Shown: positions 1 through 5,698 of the stretch, one piece after another
Numbering within the stretch: position 1 is the first letter of the stretch
Layout: each line of letters starts with the position of its first letter
NCBI GenBank assembly: GCA_903858975.1
Contig: CAIOKW010000298.1
Coordinates: 1-8,315, forward strand
Length of the DNA stretch: 8,315 bases
Direction of reading: 5' to 3'
Origin: Oligoflexia bacterium
GTDB lineage: Bacteria; Bdellovibrionota; UBA1018; CAIMNF01
Notes under the pieces: model-generated
What the model saw: the letters and a program-made list of their open reading frames with translations, nothing else
Database searches by the model: none
Told to the model about the DNA's origin: nothing
Position numbers and translations under genes: made by a program

Positions 1-973
1 AGACTTGGATGTCTGCTGAGAGTTCTGCAATTCCAATGTCGTGGAGGAGTCCTGCGAGAGCGAGATCCTCTGGCTTTCCAATTCCAAGCCCCATTGAAAA
101 AAGCGCTGCAAGAGTAGAGACGTTGGCAGAATGGGAATAGCTGTCACCCCGTTCGCCGAGCACGCTTTGAATTCTTGCATACCACTCGTTGTCTGCTCCT
201 TGAAGTATGTAGGATTTTACAATCTCGCCACAATCCTTCATCATGGCTTGTCCAGCATCAAAGGAAGCAGCTTGTTCAGTAAATAGACCGCTAATGAGAT
301 CGCGCACAGCGAGTGTTAGTTTTTCTTTCTTCTCAGTGGTACTCAGCGCGCCTTCACCCATTTGATGGAGTCGCTTCGCTGAGTAAGCATAGAAGTTTTT
401 CATTTGATCTGATGGAACTTGGATACTGCTGAATTTGCTTTTCTTGATTTTCTCCACGCGAGCGGCATCAAGAGAATCTCCAGCGTTACTCAACTTCACA
501 TATTTTTGGTTTGCGGGTAAGAAAATGCTGGTTTCAAAATCGAGTTCACTTCCTGGTTCCACATCGATAATTTTTACCGGCCGATAGGTCCTAATTTCAC
601 CTTTGCTCAGAACTGCTAGGGCCTCTGACACTGCAGTCTTTAAATTGGTGATGTCCATGGGCATCAGAAATGCATCGGTGAAGCCGTTCTTGATAAAGCT
701 CTTTCGTTCAAAGCCCTCGCGAGCGACACAGCAAAGAAAAATAGGAGCCTCTGGAAATTGCATCCTAAGCGATTGAGCCAGTTCATTTGCCGGGAATCCA
801 GTGATCGCGGGGCCTGAAATAACCAAACTTGGGGTAGGGGTAATGTCGGCTAAGATCGAGTCCATATCCATTGAAATTTTCATCACATTCACTTTGGAAA
901 AGACGTCCGAAAGAAGTTTTGAAATCTCTTCTTCAAGTCCCACCGTGAGAATATTCAAGGGCGAATTCGACAT
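1..973 (-). CDS. HD-GYP family protein with degenerate N-terminal receiver domain (3' end outside window)
   Basis: An open frame of 324 codons runs from an ATG at 973 off the left edge, so the C-terminus is missing. Residues 5-120 have the length and alternating pattern of a response-regulator receiver, but the key residues are absent: no Asp pair after the first strand (VGLEEE), Gly54 where the phosphoacceptor Asp is expected (VISGPA), Cys in place of Ser/Thr (FLCC), and Met104 in place of the Lys before Pro105. Residues 145-200 resemble the small linker domain seen before many HD-GYP domains (KYVKLSNAGDSLD). Residues 281 onward begin an HD domain, with His281 (SHSANV) and His311-Asp312 (LLHDIG). 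The family usually hydrolyses cyclic di-GMP. The Lys that normally follows HDIG is Ile315 here, and the GYP motif lies outside, so activity cannot be judged. The start lies 6 bp after the cheY stop with only a weak ribosome site, which suggests translational coupling. Confidence 0.85.
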   Translation of the reverse strand, partial: MSNSPLNILTVGLEEEISKLLSDVFSKVNVMKISMDMDSILADITPTPSLVISGPAITGFPANELAQSLRMQFPEAPIFLCCVAREGFERKSFIKNGFTDAFLMPMDITNLKTAVSEALAVLSKGEIRTYRPVKIIDVEPGSELDFETSIFLPANQKYVKLSNAGDSLDAARVEKIKKSKFSSIQVPSDQMKNFYAYSAKRLHQMGEGALSTTEKKEKLTLAVRDLISGLFTEQAASFDAGQAMMKDCGEIVKSYILQGADNEWYARIQSVLGERGDSYSHSANVSTLAALFSMGLGIGKPEDLALAGLLHDIGIAELSADIQV

Positions 974-979
974 AGTGGA

Positions 980-1375
980 TTAGCCGCCGCGTTTCTTGTG
1001 AACCGCTTCAAGTTTTTCGGTCAGAGTTGCCGCATTGAAAGGCTTCACCACATAGTTGTCAACGCCGGCCTTCAGCGCTTCCACGACTTGGTGTTGCTCT
1101 GCCTCTGCAGTGACCATGAGGAATGGAGTGTCTTTGTAGCGACTGTCTGCACGCAGCCTTTTTGCGAGATCAAGGCCCGAACAGTTCGGCATATTCCAGT
1201 CTGAAATAACGAGACCGACCGGGGGATTAGAATTTTGAATCGCTTCCCATGCCTGTACGCCATCAGCGGCTTCCATTAAATTGGTAAAGCCAATTTCTTT
1301 GCAGATCTTACTTACGAGTTTTCTCATGGTCATCATATCGTCGACGACCAGGACTTTGATGCTTGTATTAAACAT
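980..1375 (-). CDS. cheY: CheY-type single-domain response regulator
   Basis: This 131-residue protein is a single receiver domain with no output domain, the usual CheY size. All signature residues are present: acidic pair Asp12/Asp13 (VVDDMMTMRK), phosphoacceptor Asp59 (ISDWNMP), Thr89 (MVTAEA), Tyr108 and Lys111 (NYVVKPF). These match the E. coli CheY positions shifted by two. Phospho-CheY normally binds the flagellar switch protein FliM and changes motor rotation. The WNMP motif, the MRK after the acidic pair and the switch Tyr favour a true CheY over a general single-domain regulator. The kinase could be the CheA encoded at 3424, though this gene is transcribed the other way and separately. 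GAGGAG at 1388-1393 is the likely ribosome site, 12 nt before the ATG. The downstream HD-GYP gene probably shares its mRNA. Confidence 0.93.
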   Translation of the reverse strand: MFNTSIKVLVVDDMMTMRKLVSKICKEIGFTNLMEAADGVQAWEAIQNSNPPVGLVISDWNMPNCSGLDLAKRLRADSRYKDTPFLMVTAEAEQHQVVEALKAGVDNYVVKPFNAATLTEKLEAVHKKRGG

Positions 1376-1518
1376 TTTGGATGCGGTCTCCTCAGTCTTT
1401 TATTTTAAAGTAAGATTGTGTTTTTGTACTTAGTTTTGATTGAAAAAGAGTGAATTCTATTGGTCTCGTCAAAAAAACGGCATATCAATTTTAAACGAAA
1501 TTTGTCACACTGGGTTCT
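1376..1518. other. Divergent intergenic region between cheY and the PilZ gene
   Basis: This AT-rich gap must hold the promoters of both divergent genes, but none is clear. On the plus strand TTGGTC (1460-1465), 17 bp, TATCAA (1483-1488) is a weak sigma-70-like arrangement 30 bp before the PilZ start. On the minus strand TAAAAT occurs close to the cheY ribosome site with a poor -35. I found no sigma-28 match like the one before cheA. Confidence 0.4.
1388..1393 (-). promoter_or_regulatory. Ribosome binding site of cheY
   Basis: On the minus strand GAGGAG stands 12 nt before the ATG at 1375. The spacing is slightly long, but this is the only strong purine-rich match and it supports this start. 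Confidence 0.6.
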
Positions 1519-1995
1519 ATGGCTGAGACGGATGATAGAAGAAAACGCGTTCGAGTTCCGGTGAAGAGTACCATTCGACACTCCCAGTATCAGGTTCTGG
1601 GAACCCCTGTATTTCAGGAGAACTCTGCAATTGATCTTTCAAGTGGTGGAATTTCTTTTGAAACGGCGCGTGAATATCAGATTGGGAACTTGGTTCTTTT
1701 GGAAGTTCAGTTTAATGAAGAATTATTAAAGATTTTGGTCTGTGTCGCTTGGGTCAAGAAAGTGAAAGCGGGTACTTACCAGGTTGGTGCTGAGCTGATC
1801 GCAGTGGATCCAGTAGACAAAAGAAAGATGCAAAAGCATCTCAATCAGATGATCAATGCCCTACAAGCTGTTAAAAAAACGCGACGACTGACCTCGAAAA
1901 AGAAAGCGGTTAAAAAGAAGACGGTAAAAAAGAAAGTAGCTAAGAAGGCAGCAAAAAAGCGTGTAGCGAAGAAGAAAGTCAATCGCAGAAAATAA
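1519..1995 (+). CDS. PilZ-domain protein with lysine-rich, histone H1-like C-terminal tail
   Basis: This 158-residue protein has a PilZ domain at about residues 7-112. The two cyclic di-GMP-binding motifs are visible: an RxxxR-type arginine cluster at residues 7-12 (RRKRVR, Arg8 and Arg12) and D39-x-S41-x-x-G44 (DLSSGG). The domain closes with the family-typical YQVGAEL at 87-93. After a short helix (100-117) comes a 40-residue tail, 119-158, in which 24 residues are Lys or Arg, arranged as KKxVKK and AKK units like eukaryotic histone H1 tails and bacterial H1-like proteins. The visible part suggests a soluble cyclic di-GMP receptor whose tail binds nucleic acid or another polyanion; that is inference. 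The ribosome site is weak. It stands alone in its direction, divergent from cheY and convergent with the oxygenase gene, 39 bp away. Confidence 0.88.
   Translation: MAETDDRRKRVRVPVKSTIRHSQYQVLGTPVFQENSAIDLSSGGISFETAREYQIGNLVLLEVQFNEELLKILVCVAWVKKVKAGTYQVGAELIAVDPVDKRKMQKHLNQMINALQAVKKTRRLTSKKKAVKKKTVKKKVAKKAAKKRVAKKKVNRRK
1873..1992 (+). repeat. Low-complexity Lys-codon repeat encoding the basic tail
   Basis: This stretch is built from repeated AAA/AAG codons separated by GTA/GTT/GCA/GCG codons, giving approximate KK-V/A-KK repeats. It is imperfect and coding, so its length may vary between strains by slippage or recombination. The reverse strand reads as a spurious Phe/Leu-rich frame for the same reason. 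Confidence 0.7.
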
Positions 1996-2034
1996 AGTAA
2001 GTCGTGCCGAATAGGGTATAAATAACGTAGAATC

Positions 2035-2967
2035 CTAGGTTTTCCTAATATCAATCGGAAGCGTGAGCCAGGTTTTTCCGCTGCTTTTTGGGAAAAGGGG
2101 CGGGTGCATTACAGCAGGTTTAAGCTTTGCTTTTGATAGTGTTGCACCCATTTCATCTAAAAGATGAGCACTTAAAACTTCAATTTTTCCGACCTCTCCG
2201 CGACTATTGATTTCAAGGCGTAGGCTCAGGAGTCCAAAATAAGGAAGTGTGGAGAGCGCCTGGATAATTGAGGATGCATAAGCATCCATGGGCTTTAGGA
2301 TCTGACGAAAAGAAAGGGTGCCTTCGAGCATGGGTCGGGGTTCAGTAAACCATCCGTGAATGACGAGTCGAGAGTCGAGAATAGAGTCCACTCCCTGAAC
2401 GGTTTTTACGCCGTGTGGATAACGTGGATCAAACACTATAAGGCGATTGAATTCAGGTGGAATTCGGGTCAATAGGTCTTTCTCTTCGTGCGAAGCTTCA
2501 TGGGTGATTTCAGAAAAATATCGAAGGAGTCGGGGTTGTGTGACTAAAGTTTCGCCCCCTCGAAAGCTACGCTTTTTCCATCGAGTGAGCGAATAAACAA
2601 AGCTAAAAGGTCCATGGGGAACGTCTGAGTGTAAATTCTGGTAACACCCATCCGTATAAGCGCTCAGCCAAGGATGAGAAATCATTTGGCACCCTAAATT
2701 GCGGCGCCCCCAGCTTAAGAGGTGATTCAGAAACGGGGCAAAGCTTGTTTTACTAAATAAATCTTCCGCCGGAGTTCGAAGGAGTCGGTATTGATCGGGG
2801 ATGCTCCAATAGTCCCAGCAAAACCGGTTTGAAGTGGCTTGATACGGATTACCGAACCTTTCGTCGAATTCAGACCGGAGCTGATTGACCTCTGGGTAGA
2901 AGCCATCGTGCGTTTCAAATGAGTTGTTTTTTTGATTTCGGAAGAGGATCGTTGGAGTTAGAGTCAT
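2035..2967 (-). CDS. 2-oxoglutarate/Fe(II) oxygenase-like protein with C-terminal TonB/AgmX-like domain
   Basis: The 310-residue protein shows an HxD...H facial triad typical of 2OG-Fe(II) dioxygenases: His113-x-Asp115 (NLHSDVPHG) and His185 (FDPRYPHGV). Arg200 (SRLVIHGWF), 15 residues after the distal His, is placed to bind the 2-oxoglutarate carboxylate. FRGGETL at 135-141 is also typical of the prolyl-hydroxylase-like branch. Such enzymes hydroxylate proteins or small molecules; the substrate here is unknown. Residues 243-308 do not belong to that fold. They follow the pattern of TonB/AgmX C-terminal domains: a strand (LSLRLEINSRGEVGKIEVLS), a helix, then a FPKSSGKTWLTLPIDI-type end. No signal peptide is seen, so a periplasmic place is not supported. 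The ATG at 2967 is preceded by a weak AGG and lies 4 bp from the divergent gene. The gene is not obviously tied to chemotaxis. Confidence 0.78.
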   Translation of the reverse strand: MTLTPTILFRNQKNNSFETHDGFYPEVNQLRSEFDERFGNPYQATSNRFCWDYWSIPDQYRLLRTPAEDLFSKTSFAPFLNHLLSWGRRNLGCQMISHPWLSAYTDGCYQNLHSDVPHGPFSFVYSLTRWKKRSFRGGETLVTQPRLLRYFSEITHEASHEEKDLLTRIPPEFNRLIVFDPRYPHGVKTVQGVDSILDSRLVIHGWFTEPRPMLEGTLSFRQILKPMDAYASSIIQALSTLPYFGLLSLRLEINSRGEVGKIEVLSAHLLDEMGATLSKAKLKPAVMHPPLFPKSSGKTWLTLPIDIRKT

Positions 2968-2971
2968 AGGT

Positions 2972-3250
2972 ATGCCTGGTCAAAATTTACCACAAATGGA
3001 AAAAAAATCGTCCTTCAAATTTATGCTGACGATGATGGGTTTTGGAATGGTCTGTGCTGTTGCGTTAGTGAGTATTTACGTTCCAAGAGCGCTGATTTGG
3101 TATTTTGAGCCTCCGATGCCGATGGGAGTTTCCTGCACCAGCTCTATTCGCTGGGCAGTCGATCGAATTCTTTGGGCGCAGCTGATTGCGGTGGGGGTAG
3201 GTGGAGTGCTGGGTCTTTTCATTGGATCCCGCCTGAGACGAACGAAGTGA
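2972..3250 (+). CDS. Small two-helix membrane protein of unknown function
   Basis: I do not recognise this 92-residue protein. It has a short basic N-terminus, a hydrophobic segment at about residues 17-45, a polar loop containing EPPMPMGVSC (46-55, with Cys55), a second hydrophobic segment at about 66-86 (glycine-rich GVGGVLGLFIG), and a basic end RLRRTK. The positive-inside rule suggests that both ends are cytoplasmic and the loop is periplasmic. The annotated ATG at 2972 is only 4 bp from the divergent oxygenase start. Met9 at 2996 is an alternative start, though neither has a strong ribosome site; GGAG at 2954-2957 would lie inside the oxygenase gene. The hydrophobic pattern and absence of a competing frame argue that the gene is real. 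Confidence 0.65.
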   Translation: MPGQNLPQMEKKSSFKFMLTMMGFGMVCAVALVSIYVPRALIWYFEPPMPMGVSCTSSIRWAVDRILWAQLIAVGVGGVLGLFIGSRLRRTK

Positions 3251-3304
3251 TTCCAGTTCAAATTCAATGAAGGGGAATTGTGCGCCATTCTTATGACAGA
3301 TCGT

Positions 3305-3335
3305 TAAAATAAAGGTTTCTTAAAGAATTATTTTA
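3305..3335. repeat. AT-rich inverted repeat upstream of cheA
   Basis: TAAAATAA (3305-3312) and TTATTTTA (3328-3335) are perfect 8-bp inverted arms around a 15-bp centre that itself contains TTCTT and AAGAA. It lies about 40 bp upstream of the sigma-28 promoter. It could be an operator, a weak hairpin ending the upstream transcript, or chance in AT-rich DNA. Confidence 0.35.
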
Positions 3336-3373
3336 CTCATGATTACTCTTATTTGAGTCTGAGTTCCTCATCT

Positions 3374-3401
3374 TAAAGTTTAGTTCTTCGAGTGCCGATA
3401 G
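3374..3401 (+). promoter_or_regulatory. Flagellar sigma-28 (FliA)-type promoter of the chemotaxis operon
   Basis: The -35 element TAAAGTTT (3374-3381) matches the sigma-28 consensus at all eight positions. The -10 element GCCGATAG (3394-3401) matches GCCGATAA at seven of eight. The spacer is 12 bp against the usual 11. Transcription would start near 3408, leaving a leader of about 16 nt before cheA. Such promoters tie chemotaxis genes to late flagellar gene expression. Confidence 0.75.
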
Positions 3402-3418
3402 GTCCTTCGGAAGAGGAC
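3402..3418 (+). promoter_or_regulatory. cheA ribosome binding site within a possible small hairpin
   Basis: AGAGGA (3412-3417) is a strong Shine-Dalgarno match 6 nt before the cheA ATG at 3424 and fixes that start. GTCCT (3402-3406) can pair with AGGAC (3414-3418), which would cover the site. If transcription begins near 3408 the 5' arm is mostly absent from the mRNA, so a regulatory role is uncertain. Confidence 0.55.
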
Positions 3419-3423
3419 TGAAC

Positions 3424-5193
3424 ATGGACGATTTCGAAAAAGAGCTCAAAATTGGATTCCTGGATGAAGCAAGTCAGCTGTTATCGGATGCTGAACAATG
3501 CTTTCTGGTATTAGAGTCCAATCCCAATGACGGGGCGATGCTCGATAAAATTTTTAGACTTGCTCATAACTTAAAGGGAAGCTCCAAGGCAGTCGGTTTT
3601 GAAGATATTGGTGTCTTTACTCACCGCTTAGAAAGTTTTCTGCTCCAGCTGAAGAATGGTGAACTCACCATCCGCTCAGAAACCATCAGCCTACTACTCA
3701 GCTGTAACGATCACATTCGAGTGATGGTCGAAGCTCTGAAGGCCGACTTAGATGCAAAAGTTGATAGTACCGAGCTCATTGAGCGAATTGAGCTCGCAAG
3801 TTCAGGAAATCTGGACGCTCCAAATGAATCGCTTTCAGACGAAGGTCCGACGCCAGAAGAAGTCGCCCTCATCAAAATGGTTAATGACTCATTCGCTGAT
3901 GTCGCCTTCGATCCAATCTTGGAAACCAGCGCCATTGAAACTCAGGCTGCAGAGGTGATTGCGATGCCGAAGGCGCCAGAGAAAGCTCAAAGCCCGGCCC
4001 CGAGTCCATCACCGGTGTCTGTACAGGAAGAATCGATTAGGGTTTCCCTTGCGAGACTTGAGAAGTTGATTAACTCCGTGGGTGAACTGGTTATTTTTCA
4101 AACCGTGCTCCGTGAACAATCCCTCAGCTCTAATGCGCATCTTTTACGAAAAACCATTCATCAAATGGGAAAGGTCACTAAAGAAGTTCAGGATATTTCC
4201 ATGAGTCTTCGAATGGTGCCTCTGCGTCAGACATTTCAAAAGATGCAAAGAATTGTCCGCGATACCTCAAACATGCTCGATAAAAAAGTTCACCTCTCCA
4301 CCCAAGGAGATGATACAGAACTGGATAAAACGGTCCTTGAGAACATCAGCGATCCATTGGTGCACCTGATTCGAAATGCTTGTGATCATGGAATTGAGTC
4401 CCCCAGTGTACGGACTGCGAACGGAAAGAGTGAGAATGGAAGTGTTACGCTCAATGCTTACCACCAAAGTGGAAAACTGGTGATTGAAGTTAAGGACGAT
4501 GGTGCCGGAATCGATGGTGAGCGTCTAAAACAAAAGGCAATCGAAAAAGGTATTGTAAGACCTGATGCCAAAATTTCTGAGCAAGAAGCCATTCATCTTA
4601 TTTTTCATCCTGGATTCTCAACCAAGGCGCAAGTCACTGAGGTTTCAGGCCGGGGTGTAGGGATGGATGTAGTGAAAACAAATATTGAAGCCTTGCAAGG
4701 TGAGGTTCAGGTAGAGACGGTCCTTGGAAAAGGAACAACTTTTAAGGTGATTCTACCTCTCACACTGGCCATTATTGATGGAATGGTCGTTCAAAATGAA
4801 GGCAGTCGATTTGTTGTACCTCTATCTCATGTTCACGAAACGCTGAAGCCAGCGCCAGAGGATGTGAAGGAGACGATTGGAATTGGTGAAGTTCTTTTCT
4901 TGCGTGGAGAAAACTTGCCGCTCTATCGACTTCATAGTCTCTTAGGTCAGAAGAAAGCATCCATTAAGCAGGCGAGCGAACAAATCGCAATGGTGATTCG
5001 ATATGCAAACCAACCTTTTGCGGTGCTGGTTGATGACATTCTTGGGCAACAGCAAGTGGTGATAAAAGAAGTGGGACAAGAAATCCAAAGCTTAAAATGG
5101 ATGAGTGGAAGTGCGATTTTAGGGGATGGAAAGCCAGCCATCATTATTGAAATGAATGAATTAGTGAAGCCAGCAAAAAGAGGAGTAGCTTAA
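3424..5193 (+). CDS. cheA: Chemotaxis histidine kinase CheA lacking the P2 domain
   Basis: CheA takes signals from chemoreceptors through CheW, phosphorylates itself, and passes phosphate to CheY and CheB. The 589 residues show P1 (Hpt) at 1-125 with phosphorylated His48 (LAHNLKGSS), and P3 dimerisation helices at about 205-265 (SLARLEKLINSVGELV). The P4 ATPase at about 270-445 has its N box at Asn318 (LIRNACDHGIE), G1 at Asp359 (DDGAGID), G2 at 409-413 (GRGVG) and G3 at 435-439 (GKGTT). P5, the CheW-like regulatory domain, occupies about 448-585. Between P1 and P3 there is only a linker, about 126-203, rich in Ala/Pro/Ser near 185-198, where other CheA proteins have the CheY/CheB-docking P2 domain. 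This accounts for the length being below the 654 of E. coli CheA. The gene opens the operon behind a sigma-28 promoter. Confidence 0.97.
   Translation: MDDFEKELKIGFLDEASQLLSDAEQCFLVLESNPNDGAMLDKIFRLAHNLKGSSKAVGFEDIGVFTHRLESFLLQLKNGELTIRSETISLLLSCNDHIRVMVEALKADLDAKVDSTELIERIELASSGNLDAPNESLSDEGPTPEEVALIKMVNDSFADVAFDPILETSAIETQAAEVIAMPKAPEKAQSPAPSPSPVSVQEESIRVSLARLEKLINSVGELVIFQTVLREQSLSSNAHLLRKTIHQMGKVTKEVQDISMSLRMVPLRQTFQKMQRIVRDTSNMLDKKVHLSTQGDDTELDKTVLENISDPLVHLIRNACDHGIESPSVRTANGKSENGSVTLNAYHQSGKLVIEVKDDGAGIDGERLKQKAIEKGIVRPDAKISEQEAIHLIFHPGFSTKAQVTEVSGRGVGMDVVKTNIEALQGEVQVETVLGKGTTFKVILPLTLAIIDGMVVQNEGSRFVVPLSHVHETLKPAPEDVKETIGIGEVLFLRGENLPLYRLHSLLGQKKASIKQASEQIAMVIRYANQPFAVLVDDILGQQQVVIKEVGQEIQSLKWMSGSAILGDGKPAIIIEMNELVKPAKRGVA
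5178..5185 (+). promoter_or_regulatory. Ribosome binding site of cheW inside the cheA 3' end
   Basis: AAGAGGAG lies in the last codons of cheA, 10 nt before the cheW ATG at 5196. The cheA stop and the cheW start are 2 bp apart, so cheW translation is probably coupled to that of cheA. Confidence 0.65.
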
Positions 5194-5195
5194 AT

Positions 5196-5693
5196 ATGAG
5201 TTCAGCGAAATCAGTGAGTAGTAATCAAGAGCGTTTTTTGAGTTTTTCACTGGGAATTGAAGAATATGCGGTGCCTCTGCTTGCCGTTCGCGAGGTGATT
5301 GCATTGCCAGAATATACGGCAGTACCCTATACTCCGCCGTATTTCCTGGGAATCATGAATCTCAGGGGGCAGGTCATCTCAATTATGGATCTGAGGCAAA
5401 AGCTTGGAGTGAAGCCAGGAGTAAATACTGAAACGGCAGTCATTATTTGTGATCTCAATGGGAATTCAATTGGGGTGGTGGTGGACTCAGTCAATACAGT
5501 TCTCAATCCAGCGGCAACTGATATTTCAGATAAACCTGAAATTCAATCGAATCGGCCTACGGACTATATTACAGGGGTTTATCGAAAAGATAAAAAGCTT
5601 GTACTGTTCTTAGACCTCTTCAAGTCACTCAGTCTTGAGGATCATCAAGCCATTAAAAAGTCACATGATGGGGCAGCAAAGAAAGTAGCCTAA
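5196..5693 (+). CDS. cheW: Chemotaxis coupling protein CheW
   Basis: CheW is the cytoplasmic adaptor that joins chemoreceptors to the P5 domain of CheA. The 165-residue protein is one CheW domain at about residues 12-150, the usual family length. It has the typical opening FLSFSLGIEEYAVPL (14-28), VREVI (31-35), and the hallmark GIMNLRGQVISIMDLR (52-67). Arg57 in NLRG corresponds to the conserved Arg needed for receptor binding. A second half GNSIGVVVDSV...YITGV...LVLFLDL completes the double-barrel pattern. A short basic C-terminal tail (KKSHDGAAKKVA) follows. It starts 2 bp after cheA and ends 5 bp before the CheR fusion, consistent with one operon. Confidence 0.96.
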   Translation: MSSAKSVSSNQERFLSFSLGIEEYAVPLLAVREVIALPEYTAVPYTPPYFLGIMNLRGQVISIMDLRQKLGVKPGVNTETAVIICDLNGNSIGVVVDSVNTVLNPAATDISDKPEIQSNRPTDYITGVYRKDKKLVLFLDLFKSLSLEDHQAIKKSHDGAAKKVA

Positions 5694-5698
5694 ACACA

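Noticed and set aside
801..983. Plus-strand open frame of 60 codons
   Set aside because: It lies wholly opposite the HD-GYP gene, which has recognisable domains; no ribosome site or motif supports it.
1376..1518. A second sigma-28 promoter before cheY (minus-strand ACCAATAG)
   Set aside because: It matches the -10 consensus at six of eight positions, but nothing resembling TAAAGTTT lies at the right distance.
2036..2047. TAGG-TTTT-CCTA as a terminator between the convergent PilZ and oxygenase genes
   Set aside because: The stem is only 4 bp, AT-rich, overlaps the oxygenase stop codon, and has no following T run.
1845..2054. Minus-strand frame rich in Phe and Leu, looking like a membrane protein
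   Set aside because: It is the reverse complement of the lysine-codon tail of the PilZ gene (AAG read as CTT, AAA as TTT), and it overlaps the true end of the oxygenase gene. No independent evidence.
3260..3281. AATTC...GAATT inverted repeat after the small membrane protein as a terminator
   Set aside because: The arms are 5 bp and weak, and no T run follows on either strand.
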